Below the pieces are notes generated by a model. It did no database searches. It was not told where the DNA came from and saw only the letters and a list, made by a program, of their open reading frames with translations. Source: Escallonia rubra (taxonomy: Eukaryota > Streptophyta > Magnoliopsida > Escalloniales > Escalloniaceae). From it: a stretch of DNA of 64,000 nt. The stretch lies in assembly GCA_033065855.1 (NCBI GenBank), contig JAVXUO010000653.1, positions 62,001 to 126,000 of the forward strand, written 5' to 3'. Made by a program: the position numbers and the translations under genes. The stretch's first letter is position 1; every line of letters starts with the position of its first letter. Below, in pieces: positions 33,761-44,110 of this stretch.

Positions 33761-34170
33761 GTCCGCTATACAGTAGCGCGGATGGCTATTACCTCCGCCG
33801 TACAGTATCGCGGACGGCTATTGAGTCAGTAGTTACTGTATATTGCCCGTCCGCTATACAGTATCGCGAATGGCTATTACGTCCTCGATACCGTATCGCG
33901 GACGGCTATTACTGTATATTGACCGTCCGCTATATAGTATCGCGGACACTGTTGACGTGACAGGTAAGGACAAGATAGCCGTCAGTGCCGAAAAGGAGCG
34001 ACGGGACAGGACCTGACAGGTGTCAGCGCGTCCCGTCCGCTACACTGTATAGCGAACGCCTTTTTGCTGTCTCCCGTCAGGACTTTAATGATGTCCGCTA
34101 TACAGTGTAGCGGACAGGCGCGGAGGGGCAAAAAGGTAAAAAAGTTCGTCCGCGGAACTGTATGGCGGAC
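33761..34170. repeat. Right palindrome array: eight copies of the 23-nt near-palindrome
   Basis: Copies start at 33761, 33793, 33849, 33881, 33925, 34035, 34093 and 34148. The prevalent form here is GTCCGCTATACAGTATCG with a closing GCGGAC, a variant of the left-array motif. Spacer text (GGCTATTA, TACTGTATATTG) differs from that of the left array, so only the palindrome is shared. This is upstream (5') of the PMD-protease gene. Confidence 0.9.
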
Positions 34171-34282
34171 GACTGACAGTTTTCGAAAAAGGCACGATCT
34201 GGGCCGTCCATCTTTCAGGATGGACGGTCAAATCGCGCTTGCAACTTAACTCTATTTGCTAGCGCGAGCAATGGATCAGCTC

Positions 34283-34325
<43 letters not shown>

Positions 34326-34756
34326 CATGAGTTTCCGGAGCATTATGGCAAAGTGGATAGGAGTCAAATCCAAAACAGTGTCTCTTAAAGAGTTCAATAC
34401 GAAGGGCTACTCGCTGATGAAGAAATTGCCATAAAAAGAACTTGATTTTTTAGGAGCGGGCAATTTCTATAGTCGACACCGAAGAGCAGGAGACACAAAC
34501 CCTCAAGTGTGACTCAGTCTAGATAATCAACCTAATGTAAATTTATAAGTTTTCAAAACTGAGAAGTAATTATTCGTGCTGAAATGCCAAAAGGGTTCAT
34601 TCGTTAGGTGTTGTGGAGAGAGGCGAAGGCGAAAGATGAAAGTTGCTAAGTCTAGTGGGAAGATGGTATGAACTCTTTCTACATTCCAATCCCGGGTATC
34701 TTGAGAGATTAATTAAAAAACACGCAAGTGTGAAGTAGACTCAGTTCTAAACTGGA
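34171..34756. other. Right border of the palindrome element and LINE junction
   Basis: A perfect hairpin CCGTCCATC/GATGGACGG lies at about 34203-34226. An (AT)n tract follows at 34276-34322, then a 36-codon open tail (34326-34434) of unknown origin. Imperfect direct repeats of CAAGTGTGA..CTCAGT lie near 34503-34521 and 34726-34745, just before the LINE sequence. Confidence 0.5.
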
Positions 34757-37619
34757 TCAGGGCAAAGGAGGAATCGAAGGCAACCACCCATCCATCCATA
34801 CAGAAATAGATATGCCATCCCCAATTCTCCATTGCAAGCCTTGCTTCAGGACCCTTTGCCCAATTAAAATACTCTTCAAAACCCATGAACTACTACTATT
34901 ATTCTTTAGCTGAAGAAATGCCTGTTGTTTAAAGTAACGACCTTTAAGGACCTTGGCAATCAAACTCTGTGGTAATGACTAAATTTTCCAGGCTTGTTTG
35001 GATAATAAAGCTTTATTAAAGGATCGAAATTCATGAAAACCTAAACCACCAAGATGTTTAGGTAAACATAAAACAGTCCAGGATATCGAATGAATAGAAT
35101 TTTGAGAAGCTTCCCCAGACCACCAAAATCTCGCCAAGATTTGATCCAGTTGCTTACAAACATAAATAGGAAATTTCTAAACCGACATATAGCGGCATGT
35201 AGTGACTTAGGAGGGAAAAAAAACAAATTGAATTAAAGTACCTCTTCCCATTTTATTCAGAAACAAACCTAACCAGCGTGCACATCTATTCTCAACCTGC
35301 TGAACTAGCCTAGCAAACAACAACCTTTTGTTACCAGAGACATCTAATTGAATTCCCGGATATTTACCAATATTAGGCATTGAAACAAAGGCAAGGGTAG
35401 ATTCAATCTGTGTCTGAACTTCAAGAGAAGCATTAGGACTGATAGTAAGCCCCGATTTATGCCAGTTAATTTGTTGGCCAGAGAGGTTATAGTAATGATC
35501 TAAGATCGATTTGAGCTCAAAAATAGAATTGAGCGGATTTTGTTTAGGGAGGCTGAGGAAGAGAAAGGTATCATCAGCATACATGGGTGAGATATTGGTG
35601 GCGAAAGTTTGCCCACTCTGTTTCCGACAATCAAGCCCGAATTCTCATAGCGGATAAGGGAAGCCGAAAGCACTTCTGAACAAAGTATAAACAACAGGGG
35701 TGAAAGTGAATCACCTTGATGAATGCCACATTTAGGTGAGAAGTGAGGTGTAAGAGCACCATTAACCAATAATGATTATGACACTACGGAGGCACACAAC
35801 ATAATAAGTCTGATCCAATTTGTTGGGAAATTCATTGGAAGTAAAACTTGTTCTAAAATATCCCAATGCAATCTGTCAAAAGCCTTGCTCATATCCAGTT
35901 TAAAAGCAACCAAAATTCCTTTCCCTTTTTTCCATGTAGAGACACAATGAGTAAGTTCCTGTGCAAGGATGACATCGTCTGAAAGACTACGACCCGAAAT
36001 GAAAGCATTTTGATAGGGTGAGATTAGGGAATCCATAACAGGAGACAACTTGGCTGCAAGAACCTTAACAATAATTTTGTAGATCACGTTACAAAGACTA
36101 GTAGGCCGAAAATCAGAGGCAGACTCGGGAAAAGAAATTTTGGGTATAAGAGTCAAGAAGGTATTATTCACTTCATTCAAAAGATGCCCAATATAAAGAA
36201 AAGATAAAACCCCTCTAATGACAATGGGACCCATAAAGTCCCAACATTTGTAGAAAACAATAGCAGGAAAACCATATGGACCAGGAGATTTAAACATTTT
36301 CAAATGAAAAATTGCACTTTTAATTTCACTCTCATTGAAAGGCTGATTTAAAATGAGAAGCTGATTAGAGCAAAGAGCGTTTAAGCTCAAAGAAAAATGA
36401 GGAGGAAACATATTAGGAGTCTCGAGAGAAAACAAGCCTTGAAGATGATCAACTCAAATTTTTTCGAACGCTCATCTCATCGGCCTTAAGAGCACCATTG
36501 CGATCTTTTAAATAAAGGATATGATTATGGCTGCGACGAATGATCGTAGAGCTGTGAAAAAATTTGGTATTTTTGTCACCGAAATCTAACCAGTCGCTTT
36601 TAGATCGTTGAGCCCAAAAAAGTTCCTCACGTTGAAGAAGAAAAGCAAGTTTTTGTTTAAGTTAAAAAAGACGAGGAAACTGAGATCGTAAAATAGGACC
36701 TTGAGAGAAAACAGATGACAGGAGAGGATACGACAAGGTAAATCACTAGTGTTTAAACGGTTCCATGAACAGAGTTTCTTCAAGACCGTACGAGAACAGT
36801 ACACGATTTGAAATAAAGGAAAACCCGAAGGAGGAAAGAGGCAGGCCATCTTCAAAATTTGAAGACAAGAAGGATGTTCCAGCCAGAAAGCTTCAAAACG
36901 ATGTGGCCTTGGAAATACTAGACGGTGTGAATTATTATCACATAAAATAGGGGCATGGTCTGAACGAACAATGGCAAGATTAATGGCTATGGCTTCAGGA
37001 TAACGGAGAATCCAATCTGGATTACCCATAACCCTATCATGTTTTTCAGGAACAAATCTAAGTTCAGGAGAACCCCGCATCCAAGTATACTGGGAGCCCT
37101 ACCTGCCAATATCCGACAATCCAAACTTTTCAAGAAAATATCGCAAACTCTGCGCCCTAGGAAAAATACCCGAATGTGGTCCAGTTTTTTCGTTGGAAGA
37201 CATAACTTGATTAACGTCCCCACATAAACAAATAGGGCTTGAGTATGGTTCTAAAATTTTCTGAATGTGGAGCCAAGTTTCACTACGACAATGTACCATA
37301 GGATGCCTGTAGATAAAACCATATAATTCAGTTATCCCATCACGACCATCAACTGAAATCAGTATAAAGTTTTTGTCAGGAAACTTGACACCAATAAAAA
37401 AAACTCTGAGACTCGCCAAGCCAAACACCCTCACTATACCCAGCGGGTCAATTCCAACAATTCCTTTAAACCCCGTATTCCAAAAAATATGAGCTACTTG
37501 GCTCGAAGATAATTTGGTTTCCATGAGGAAGATAATATCAGGCCTATGCAAACGCCAATAAAAACTCTAATAGTGGAGTGTTGACTCAAACCTCCACTGT
37601 TCCAGCTCAAAATTTTCAT
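34757..37619 (-). pseudogene. LINE ORF2: endonuclease and reverse transcriptase, broken
   Basis: On minus, ORF2 starts near 37619 with MKILSWNSGG, the usual plant L1 opening. The APE-type endonuclease covers about 37551-36960: FLMETKLSS, YGFIYRHP, CLCGDVNQ and the closing VRSDHAPIL. The RT covers 36435-35207: SPGPYGFPA, FLTLIPK, DFRPTSLCNVIYKII, KLDMSKAFDRLHWD, GIHQGDSLSPLLF and the catalytic MYADD box (about 35584-35570). Past the RT, RYFKQQAFLQ and SSWVLKSIL lead to DGWLP at about 34760, where the sequence ends abruptly without RNase H or poly(A). At least four frame breaks are present. Such an element would reverse-transcribe its RNA at a nicked target. Confidence 0.88.
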
Positions 37620-38258
37620 TCAATGATAAGGGGTTGATGAAGCTCAACCCCAAAAGCATGATGCCACAAAGATGGCATGATCTGTGAGCACTGTTGTGAT
37701 GTTTGATGAGCGAATGCAGATGCCGAAAGAGGTAAACCACCGCTAACCAAAGTTTCTAAAGCAGGAAAATCACAGGACTCCACAGGCAAACAATTCAGAT
37801 TTCTAAATGGTGATGATCATGACGAGAGGAAGATCAAATAAACGGTGATGATCATGACGAGATGTTTTGGAATCCATATCATCCACCGCAAGTGCAGTCA
37901 TACCAGCTCTTCTTTTATGAGACCCTGTTGAACCCGAAGAAACGGAATCAGAGCGAGAAGAGCAAGGGGTTGGCACAGGAAGAACTTGCAGTAAACCATC
38001 GGTCGACGATATGAGCGCAATTGGCAATCCATATTTACAGTATCCATGATCTCATTTAGCCCAGAAGACCTATTAGAAAAAGGAAGGTCATCAGGTTGTG
38101 CTCCCTGAACAGACAAAAGCAGACAACCTACAGTAGAATTTGGATCAGCTTGATGATTAGATTCATTAGCGGGCTGAAGATGTAGATCCAAACCAGAATT
38201 ACACCGAAACTGATTTGTCATGCTAATGGACTCAGCCAAGATATTGTTCGTATGATTT
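37620..38258 (-). pseudogene. LINE ORF1, C-terminal part
   Basis: Downstream half of ORF1 of the split LINE, in overlapping frames (38239-37898 and 38027-37803). It is Ser/Pro/Asp-rich with a basic SHKRRAG patch and no folded domain. Its upstream half, with the zinc knuckle, lies at 43212-44030 beyond the copia insertion. Confidence 0.6.
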
Positions 38259-38263
38259 AAAGG
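38259..38263. repeat. Left target-site duplication of the copia element (AAAGG)
   Basis: AAAGG directly precedes the 5' LTR and recurs directly after the 3' LTR at 43207-43211. Confidence 0.95.
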
Positions 38264-38620
38264 TGTTGATATATGTCTTGTATTTATGTCCTACATCGGT
38301 TACTCAAAGAAGGTTGCAACTTGGCCCTTAGTATATAAGACATCTTGTCCCACATTGCTTGGAGAGGGAAGATCACTGCTTTCTCCAAGTATAAGTAAGG
38401 TGTCTTGTATTGTGTTTAAAGGAAAGAGAGGATAGTCTTTCTTTGGGTAGGCAAAGAAAGAAGAGTCCTTCCTTGAGTAGGAAAACAGTTGAGAGATACA
38501 CGTGAGGGAGCGTTGTAAATCTGACTTGTGCAAAGTGGATTTGAGTTCTCTCATATTTCTTGTGTTTTCTTATTTGGTTATCGTGTTCTATACATATTTA
38601 TCTAGAGCGATTTCATAACA
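38264..38620 (+). repeat. 5' LTR of the copia element (357 bp)
   Basis: Ends TGTT and AACA. It carries one to two copies of a short GAGTCCTTC..GAGTAGG unit (about 38405-38485), fewer than the 3' LTR, which explains the 59-base length difference. AGTATATAAGAC at about 38331-38341 is a TATA-like box. Confidence 0.95.
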
Positions 38621-38622
38621 AG

Positions 38623-38635
38623 TGGTATCAAGAGC
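38623..38635 (+). other. Primer-binding site of the copia element
   Basis: TGGTATCAAGAGC matches the initiator-Met-tRNA complement TGGTATCAGAGC with one extra A, two bases after the LTR. Confidence 0.85.
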
Positions 38636-38686
38636 TTCCAAGTTTTTTTTTTTGGGCAAAATTGAAATCGATTTGAGAGGATAAAT

Positions 38687-41600
38687 ATGTCGAACAACAC
38701 GACCATGAAGTATGCCTGTGAACAATTCGATGGAAAGATGAATTTTGGCATATGGCAGAGCACGGTGAAGGATATCCTTGTGCAGCAAGGATTGCTCAAG
38801 CCTTTGCTGGGGAATAAGCCTGAGTCAATGGATCAGGACGATTGGGAGGAATTACAGGCTAAGGCTGTATCTACGATACGGTTGAATCTAGCCCCGAAGG
38901 TTAAGTACCAGGTTTTGACAGAGACTTCTCCAACGACTCTGTGGTAGAAATTGGAGAAGATATATATGTCAAAATCTTTGTCGAATCGGTTATATCTGAA
39001 GAAGATCTGTACCAGTTACGGATGGATGAAGGTTCAGATCTGGGTGACCATATATCAGAATTTAATCAGTTGGTGTCCCAATTATCAAGTATAGATGTTA
39101 AACTCGAGGAGGAAGATCAGGCGATCTTGTTGTTATCTTCGCTTCCAAAATCATATGAGACCTTGAAGACTACATTGCTTATTGGGAAGGAGACATTGCT
39201 TGTTGATGATGTTATGTCAGCTCTTATGGACTCGAGCAGAGTTAATGGGACGAGTTCAAGCAATCAAGGTGACGGTCTGGTGGTAAGGTCTGAAAATAAG
39301 AATGGTCATGGAAGAGGCAGAGGTCGGTCTAGAAGCAGAAATTCAGGACATGGAAATGACAGGTCTAAGTCTCGTGGAAAGCAGAATAAGTCCAGTATTG
39401 AATGCTGGTATTGTAAAGAGATTGGTCATATCGCAAGGAAGTGTCCAGAAAGGAAGGACAAGAAGAACGGAAAGAAACATGTGAACAATGCTAATGTTGC
39501 TGAAGAAGATGACAAAAGCAGCGACGGTGATCTCTACTTGGTTTCCTCGGTTGAGCAGCAAGAAGGTAATCTCTTATCAATTAGAGACAACAGTTTTTGT
39601 ACGGAATGGTTTCTTGACTCTGCATGTTCGTTTCATATGTGCCCACATAAGGAATGGTTTGATTGTCTTACTCCATGTAACGGTGGTACTGTGTTAATGG
39701 GTAATGACGCTGTTTGTGAAGTCATGGGGATAGGTACCGTTAAAATTAAAATGTTTGATGGGATTGTGAGAACCCTAGGTGATGTAAGGTACATACCTAA
39801 CTTAAAGAAGAATTTGATTTTCTTGGGCACACTCGATTCTATAAATTGCAGTATATCTATAAAAGGTGGAGTCATGAAAGTTAGCAAAGGTGCCATGGTG
39901 ATAATGAAAGGTCAAAAAATTGGAAATTTGTATAAACTGATAGGGAAGACAGTTATTGGTGGAGCTTTAGTATCAACTCATGCAGGTTCTAGCAATGATA
40001 ACTCTGAGTTATGGCATAAACGGCTTGGACACTTGAGCGAGGGAGGTATGCTGGAACTTCACAAACGCAAGTTGTTGCAGGGAGTGAAATCATGCAAGCT
40101 GGACTTCTGCAAATTTTGTGTGTTTGGGAAGCAGAAACGAGTTAGTTTCAAAGCTACTTCTCATACTAGTAAAGGAGTTTTGGACTATGTGCATTCGGAT
40201 GTTTGGGGACCAATCAGGCATATCTCAAATGGGGGAGCTCGTTACTTTGTTACGTTTATAGATGATTTCTCAAGAAAGGTATGGGTGTACTTTATGAAGC
40301 ACAAGTCTGAAGTTTTCAACGTATTTAAGCAATGGAAGGCTAGAGTTAAAAATCAGACGGGTAAGAAGCTTAATTACTTCAGATCAGATAATGGCATGGA
40401 ATACAAGGTGAGAAGTTTCTGCAGTTCTGCAAGGATAAGGGTATCATCAGACATTTTTCAGTGAAGAGGACTCCAGAGCAGAATGGAGTTGCCGAAAGGA
40501 TGAACAGAACCTTGCTAGAGCGAGCTAGATGCATGAGGTTGAATGCAGATTTGCCTAAGAGTTTCTGGGCTGAAGCTGTTAACACAGCTTGTTATTTGAT
40601 CAACCGTTCTCCATCATCTGCCATTAATCACCAAGTTCCCGAGGAGGTATGGTCCGGTAAACAAGTTAATTTTTCTGCAATGAGAATTTTTGGTTGTCCT
40701 GCGTATGTTCACCTTCAGAATGAAGAACGATCCAAACTTGATCCTAAGTCAAAAGAATGTATATTCCTTGGGTATGAGGAAGGAGTAAAAGGATACAGGT
40801 TATGGGATCCAGTGGCCAAGAAAAGGGTGATTAGTAGAGATGTGGTATTTAATGAAGCACAGATGTTGAATACGAATGCAACTTCTAGCGAGAGGCAGGG
40901 TCACATAGTGGAGATAGAGTTGCATGAGCAGAGGACAAAATCGGCTGATGAGTCTAAAGATGGATCTACAGATGAGTAGTCTTTAAAGAATCCAGAGGAG
41001 CATCCTAGTGATTCTTGGAATCTAGTCAGAGATAGAGAACCACGTACCAAGAAACCAACTCAGAGGTATGGTTTTGAGGACTTGGTCTTATTTGCACTAA
41101 TCGTTGGAAGTGGAGATCCTACCAGTTACAACAAGGCTGTCAAGGCAGAGGATGGTAACTTGTGGTTGACAGCAATGCATGAGGAGATGGAATCTCTACG
41201 GAAGAATCAGACTTGGGAATTAGTTAAACTTCCAAAGGGTGTGAAGGCTATTGGATGCAAGTGGATTTACAAGAAAAAGGAAGATCAGAAGTACAAGGCA
41301 AGACTGGTTGCAAAAGGGTATTCTCAAAAGGAGGGAATTGATTATAGTGAGATCTTTTCGCCAGTGGTGAAGCACACTTCTATCAGATTTATATTGTCCA
41401 TTGTAGCAGCGAAGAGAATATGGAGTTGGAGCAGCTTGATGTGAAGACAGCTTTCCTTCATGGTGATTTGGAGGAGAGGATCTACATGCAGCAACCCGAG
41501 GGATTTATTGAACCTGGGAAGAAGGACTATGTGTGCAAGCTGAAAAAGTCCTTATACGGTTTGAAGCAGTCTCCTCGGCAATGGTATAAGTGATTCGACA

Positions 41601-42667
41601 CATTCATGGTAACTCATGGTTACTCTCGCCGTGAGTATGATTGTTGTGTGTATTATCGAGTCCTTAATGATGGTTCACTGTTGTTGCTTACATTATATGT
41701 GGATGATATGTTGATTGCTATGAAGAGTAAGTCTCATATTCTACACTTGAAGAAATTGTTGAGTAAGGAGTTTGATATGAAGGATCTTGGTTCTGCCAAA
41801 AAGATCCTTGGTTTGGAGATTCATAGAGATCGAAAGGCAGGAAAGTTATGGGTAACTCAGAAAAGTTATGTTGAAAAGGTACTGGAGAGGTTTAGTATGC
41901 TCAATGTTAAACCGGTTAGTACACCATTGGGAGCTCATTTTCAGTTATCCTCACAACTTTGTCCTAGTACAAAAGAAGATGTTGAGTATATGTCTCGAGT
42001 ACCGTACGCAAATGCGGTTGGTTGTCTTATGTATGCCATGGTATGTACCAGACCTGATATCTCACATGCAGTTAGTATGGTCAGTAGGTATATGGGAAAT
42101 CCAGGAAAGAAGCATTGGGATGCAGTGAAGTGGATCTTCCGTTACCTAGCAGGTTCGATCAACTTTGGCGTCATGTTTGATCGTGATGGGGCAAAAGGTG
42201 AGGTTTCTGGCTTTGTGGATTCTGATTATGCGAGGGACTTGGATTCCAGGAGGTCCATGACTGGATATATTTTTACATTCTATGGAGGGCCGATATGTTG
42301 GAAATCAGTGTTACAGTCTACTACAGCATTGTCAACTACGGAGGCAGAGTACATGGCATTGACAGAGGCAGCTAAGGAGGCATTATGGTTAAAGGGACTG
42401 GTAGAGGAGCTTGGCTTCAAGCAGCGTGGTGTTTTGTTACAGTGTGACAGTCAGAGTGCATTGGATTTGGCAAAGAATCAGGTTTTCCATGCAAGGACCA
42501 AGCATATTGATGTACGTTATCATAGGGTCCGGGAATGGATTAATTCTAAACAAATTGTCGTGCACAAGGTTCACACTAATGACAACGCTGCTGATATGCT
42601 CATGAAGACAGTCACGACAGAGAAGTTCAAGCATTGCTTGAGTTTGATTCATCTTCTTTCTTGTTGA
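38687..42667 (+). pseudogene. Copia gag-pol polyprotein, broken
   Basis: Start ATG at 38687. Gag: KMNFGIWQS and LNLAPKVKYQVL, then TAG (38945) and a frameshift into 38941-40464, with zinc knuckle CWYCKEIGHIARKC. Protease: WFLDSACSFHMC, with DSA where DSG/DTG is usual. Integrase: LWHKRLGHLSEGG and the CKFC zinc site; catalytic Asp in HSDVWGPI, Asp in FRSDNGMEY; after a frameshift near 40410, Glu in PEQNGVAERMN (40473 on). [34 protein letters not shown]; a frameshift near 41415; [15 protein letters not shown] then TGA; catalytic LYVDDM near 41700. RNase H: FVDSDYARD, STTEAEYMAL, CDSQSALDL. It ends at 42667. It cannot give a full polyprotein. Confidence 0.93.
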
Positions 42668-42777
42668 GTTCAAGGTGGAGTGTATCCCTACCTTTAAAGG
42701 GGATGCAAGGTGGAGTACATGAAGAAGGTACTGAAGGCATATTACACTTTCCTTATGGAGTGGTTTGTTAATACAAG

Positions 42778-42790
42778 CCAAGGTGGAGAT
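42778..42790 (+). other. Polypurine tract of the copia element
   Basis: CCAAGGTGGAGAT lies directly before the 3' LTR and is also present before the LTR fragment at 16124. Confidence 0.7.
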
Positions 42791-43206
42791 TGTTGATATA
42801 TGTCTTGTATTTATGTCCTACATCGGTTACTCAAAGAAGGTTGCAACTTGGCCCTTAGTATATAAGACATCTTGTCCCACATTGCTTGGAGAGGGAAGAT
42901 CACTGCTTTCTCCAAGTATAAGTAAGGTGTCTTGTATTGTGTTTAAGGGCAAGAGAGGAGAGTCCTTCTTTGAGTAGGCCAAGATAGAAGAGTCCTTCTC
43001 TGAGTAGGAAAGAGAGGATAGTCTTTCTTTGGGTAGGCAAAGAAAGAAGAGTCCTTCCTTGAGTAGGAAAACAGTTGAGAGATACACGTGAGGGAGCGTT
43101 GTAAATCTAACTTGTGCAAAGTGGATTTGAGTTCTCTCATATTTCTTGTGTTTTCTTATTTGGTTATCGTGTTCTATACATATTTATCTAGACCGATTTC
43201 GTAACA
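42791..43206 (+). repeat. 3' LTR of the copia element (416 bp)
   Basis: Nearly identical to the 5' LTR, but with extra copies of a 25-30 base unit (GAGAGTCCTTCTTTGAGTAGG and AAGAGTCCTTCTCTGAGTAGG) at about 42955-43010. It is followed by the AAAGG duplication (43207-43211). Confidence 0.95.
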
Positions 43207-43211
43207 AAAGG

Positions 43212-44030
43212 ATTGGCCCAATCCATGACTTCGTATAAAGACGAGTCATGTCCGTCTAAAGTATGTGATCAGGAAAAGGGCCTGATAAACAAAGGTCCAA
43301 CTCAGTGGCTTTGGGTCCAAAGAAAACCTCAGCCCACTTCCGTCCCATATCTGGAAAGATAGAGTACAACAATTGATGAGCCACCTGAGAAATACGGTGC
43401 CACGCGTCACGCACCGGTGAAACAACCTGCCACGCCGGAAGACACGTCTCCAACAGTTTAGGAGTTGCATTGACTGCAATTGCCACGTCATCCGTCGCTG
43501 GAGAAGAAGCAGATTCCGGTGAAGAGATCATCTTATCAGATGAACCTTCCTGGGGAGAGAAAAATACTTCATCATTCAACGATGGATTAACAAAATCAGG
43601 AGAAGGCTCAGATGATTGATGATGAATTGCTTCTCGATTCTTGAAAGAAGATGAGGCACCAGGGTCATGATGAATCACTGAACCATACAATAACACCGTT
43701 TCCCCATGCACTGATACATGAGAATCTTGATCTATGTAAATGTGACGGGTTCGATTCCAGTTAGTGTTTGCAAATGCCCGAATTTTTCGTGAAAAAGGGG
43801 GCCTGTGAGACTAATGAAGCATCTGAGAGGAATCACGATGAGCGATCAAGAACTAGTTCAATTTTCCAGTGAGCTTGTGACAGAGAACTTAAGCATTCTT
43901 GATTGACATGATCAATCATGCCACAACGATAGCAAACCCGGAAGATTTTCTCATATGCAGCCCACACCCAGAAATTCCGTCGTCGAACAAGCCAATGTGA
44001 AGCTGTAAAAGTTAACTTGGATTTGGCGAC
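43212..44030 (-). pseudogene. LINE ORF1, zinc-knuckle part
   Basis: On minus, ASHWLVRRRNFWVWAAYEKI leads into CYRCGMIDHVNQEC at about 43934-43893. This is a CCHC knuckle (C-x2-C-x4-H-x4-C) of the type that follows DUF4283 in plant L1 ORF1 proteins, which bind element RNA. A Ser/Pro/Asp-rich part (43711-43256) follows and continues across the copia insertion at 38258. The upstream DUF4283 domain is absent, so this LINE is truncated at its 5' end near 44030. Confidence 0.7.
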
Positions 44031-44110
44031 AAAAATCTATGTCAGTAAAAGTCTTAGCGACATATTTTCTTATCATATTTTCTAATCGTGTTTTTAAGAG
44101 TTTTTTGAGG
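44031..44110. other. Junction between the two LINEs
   Basis: Eighty AT-rich bases include AAAAGTCTTAGCGACATATTTTC, reminiscent of CACTA subterminal motifs. No gene. Confidence 0.3.

Larger units (their letters stand above)
38264..43206 (+). mobile_element. Near full-length Ty1/copia retrotransposon inserted in a LINE
   Basis: Two LTRs (38264-38620 and 42791-43206) in direct orientation start TGTTGATATATG and end CGTAACA or CATAACA. They are bounded by a 5-bp AAAGG duplication. Gene order gag-protease-integrase-RT-RNase H defines copia; the RT and LTR style resemble the Tnt1/Tork group. The high similarity of the two LTRs suggests a recent insertion, yet the polyprotein has several stops and frameshifts. 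Confidence 0.95.

Noticed and set aside
28284-34263. Helitron spanning the palindrome-flanked gene
   Set aside because: TCTCTT at the left and a hairpin near the right are suggestive, but CTAG at about 34258-34261 is followed by C, not T, and lies about 30 bases from the hairpin. There is no Rep/helicase gene.
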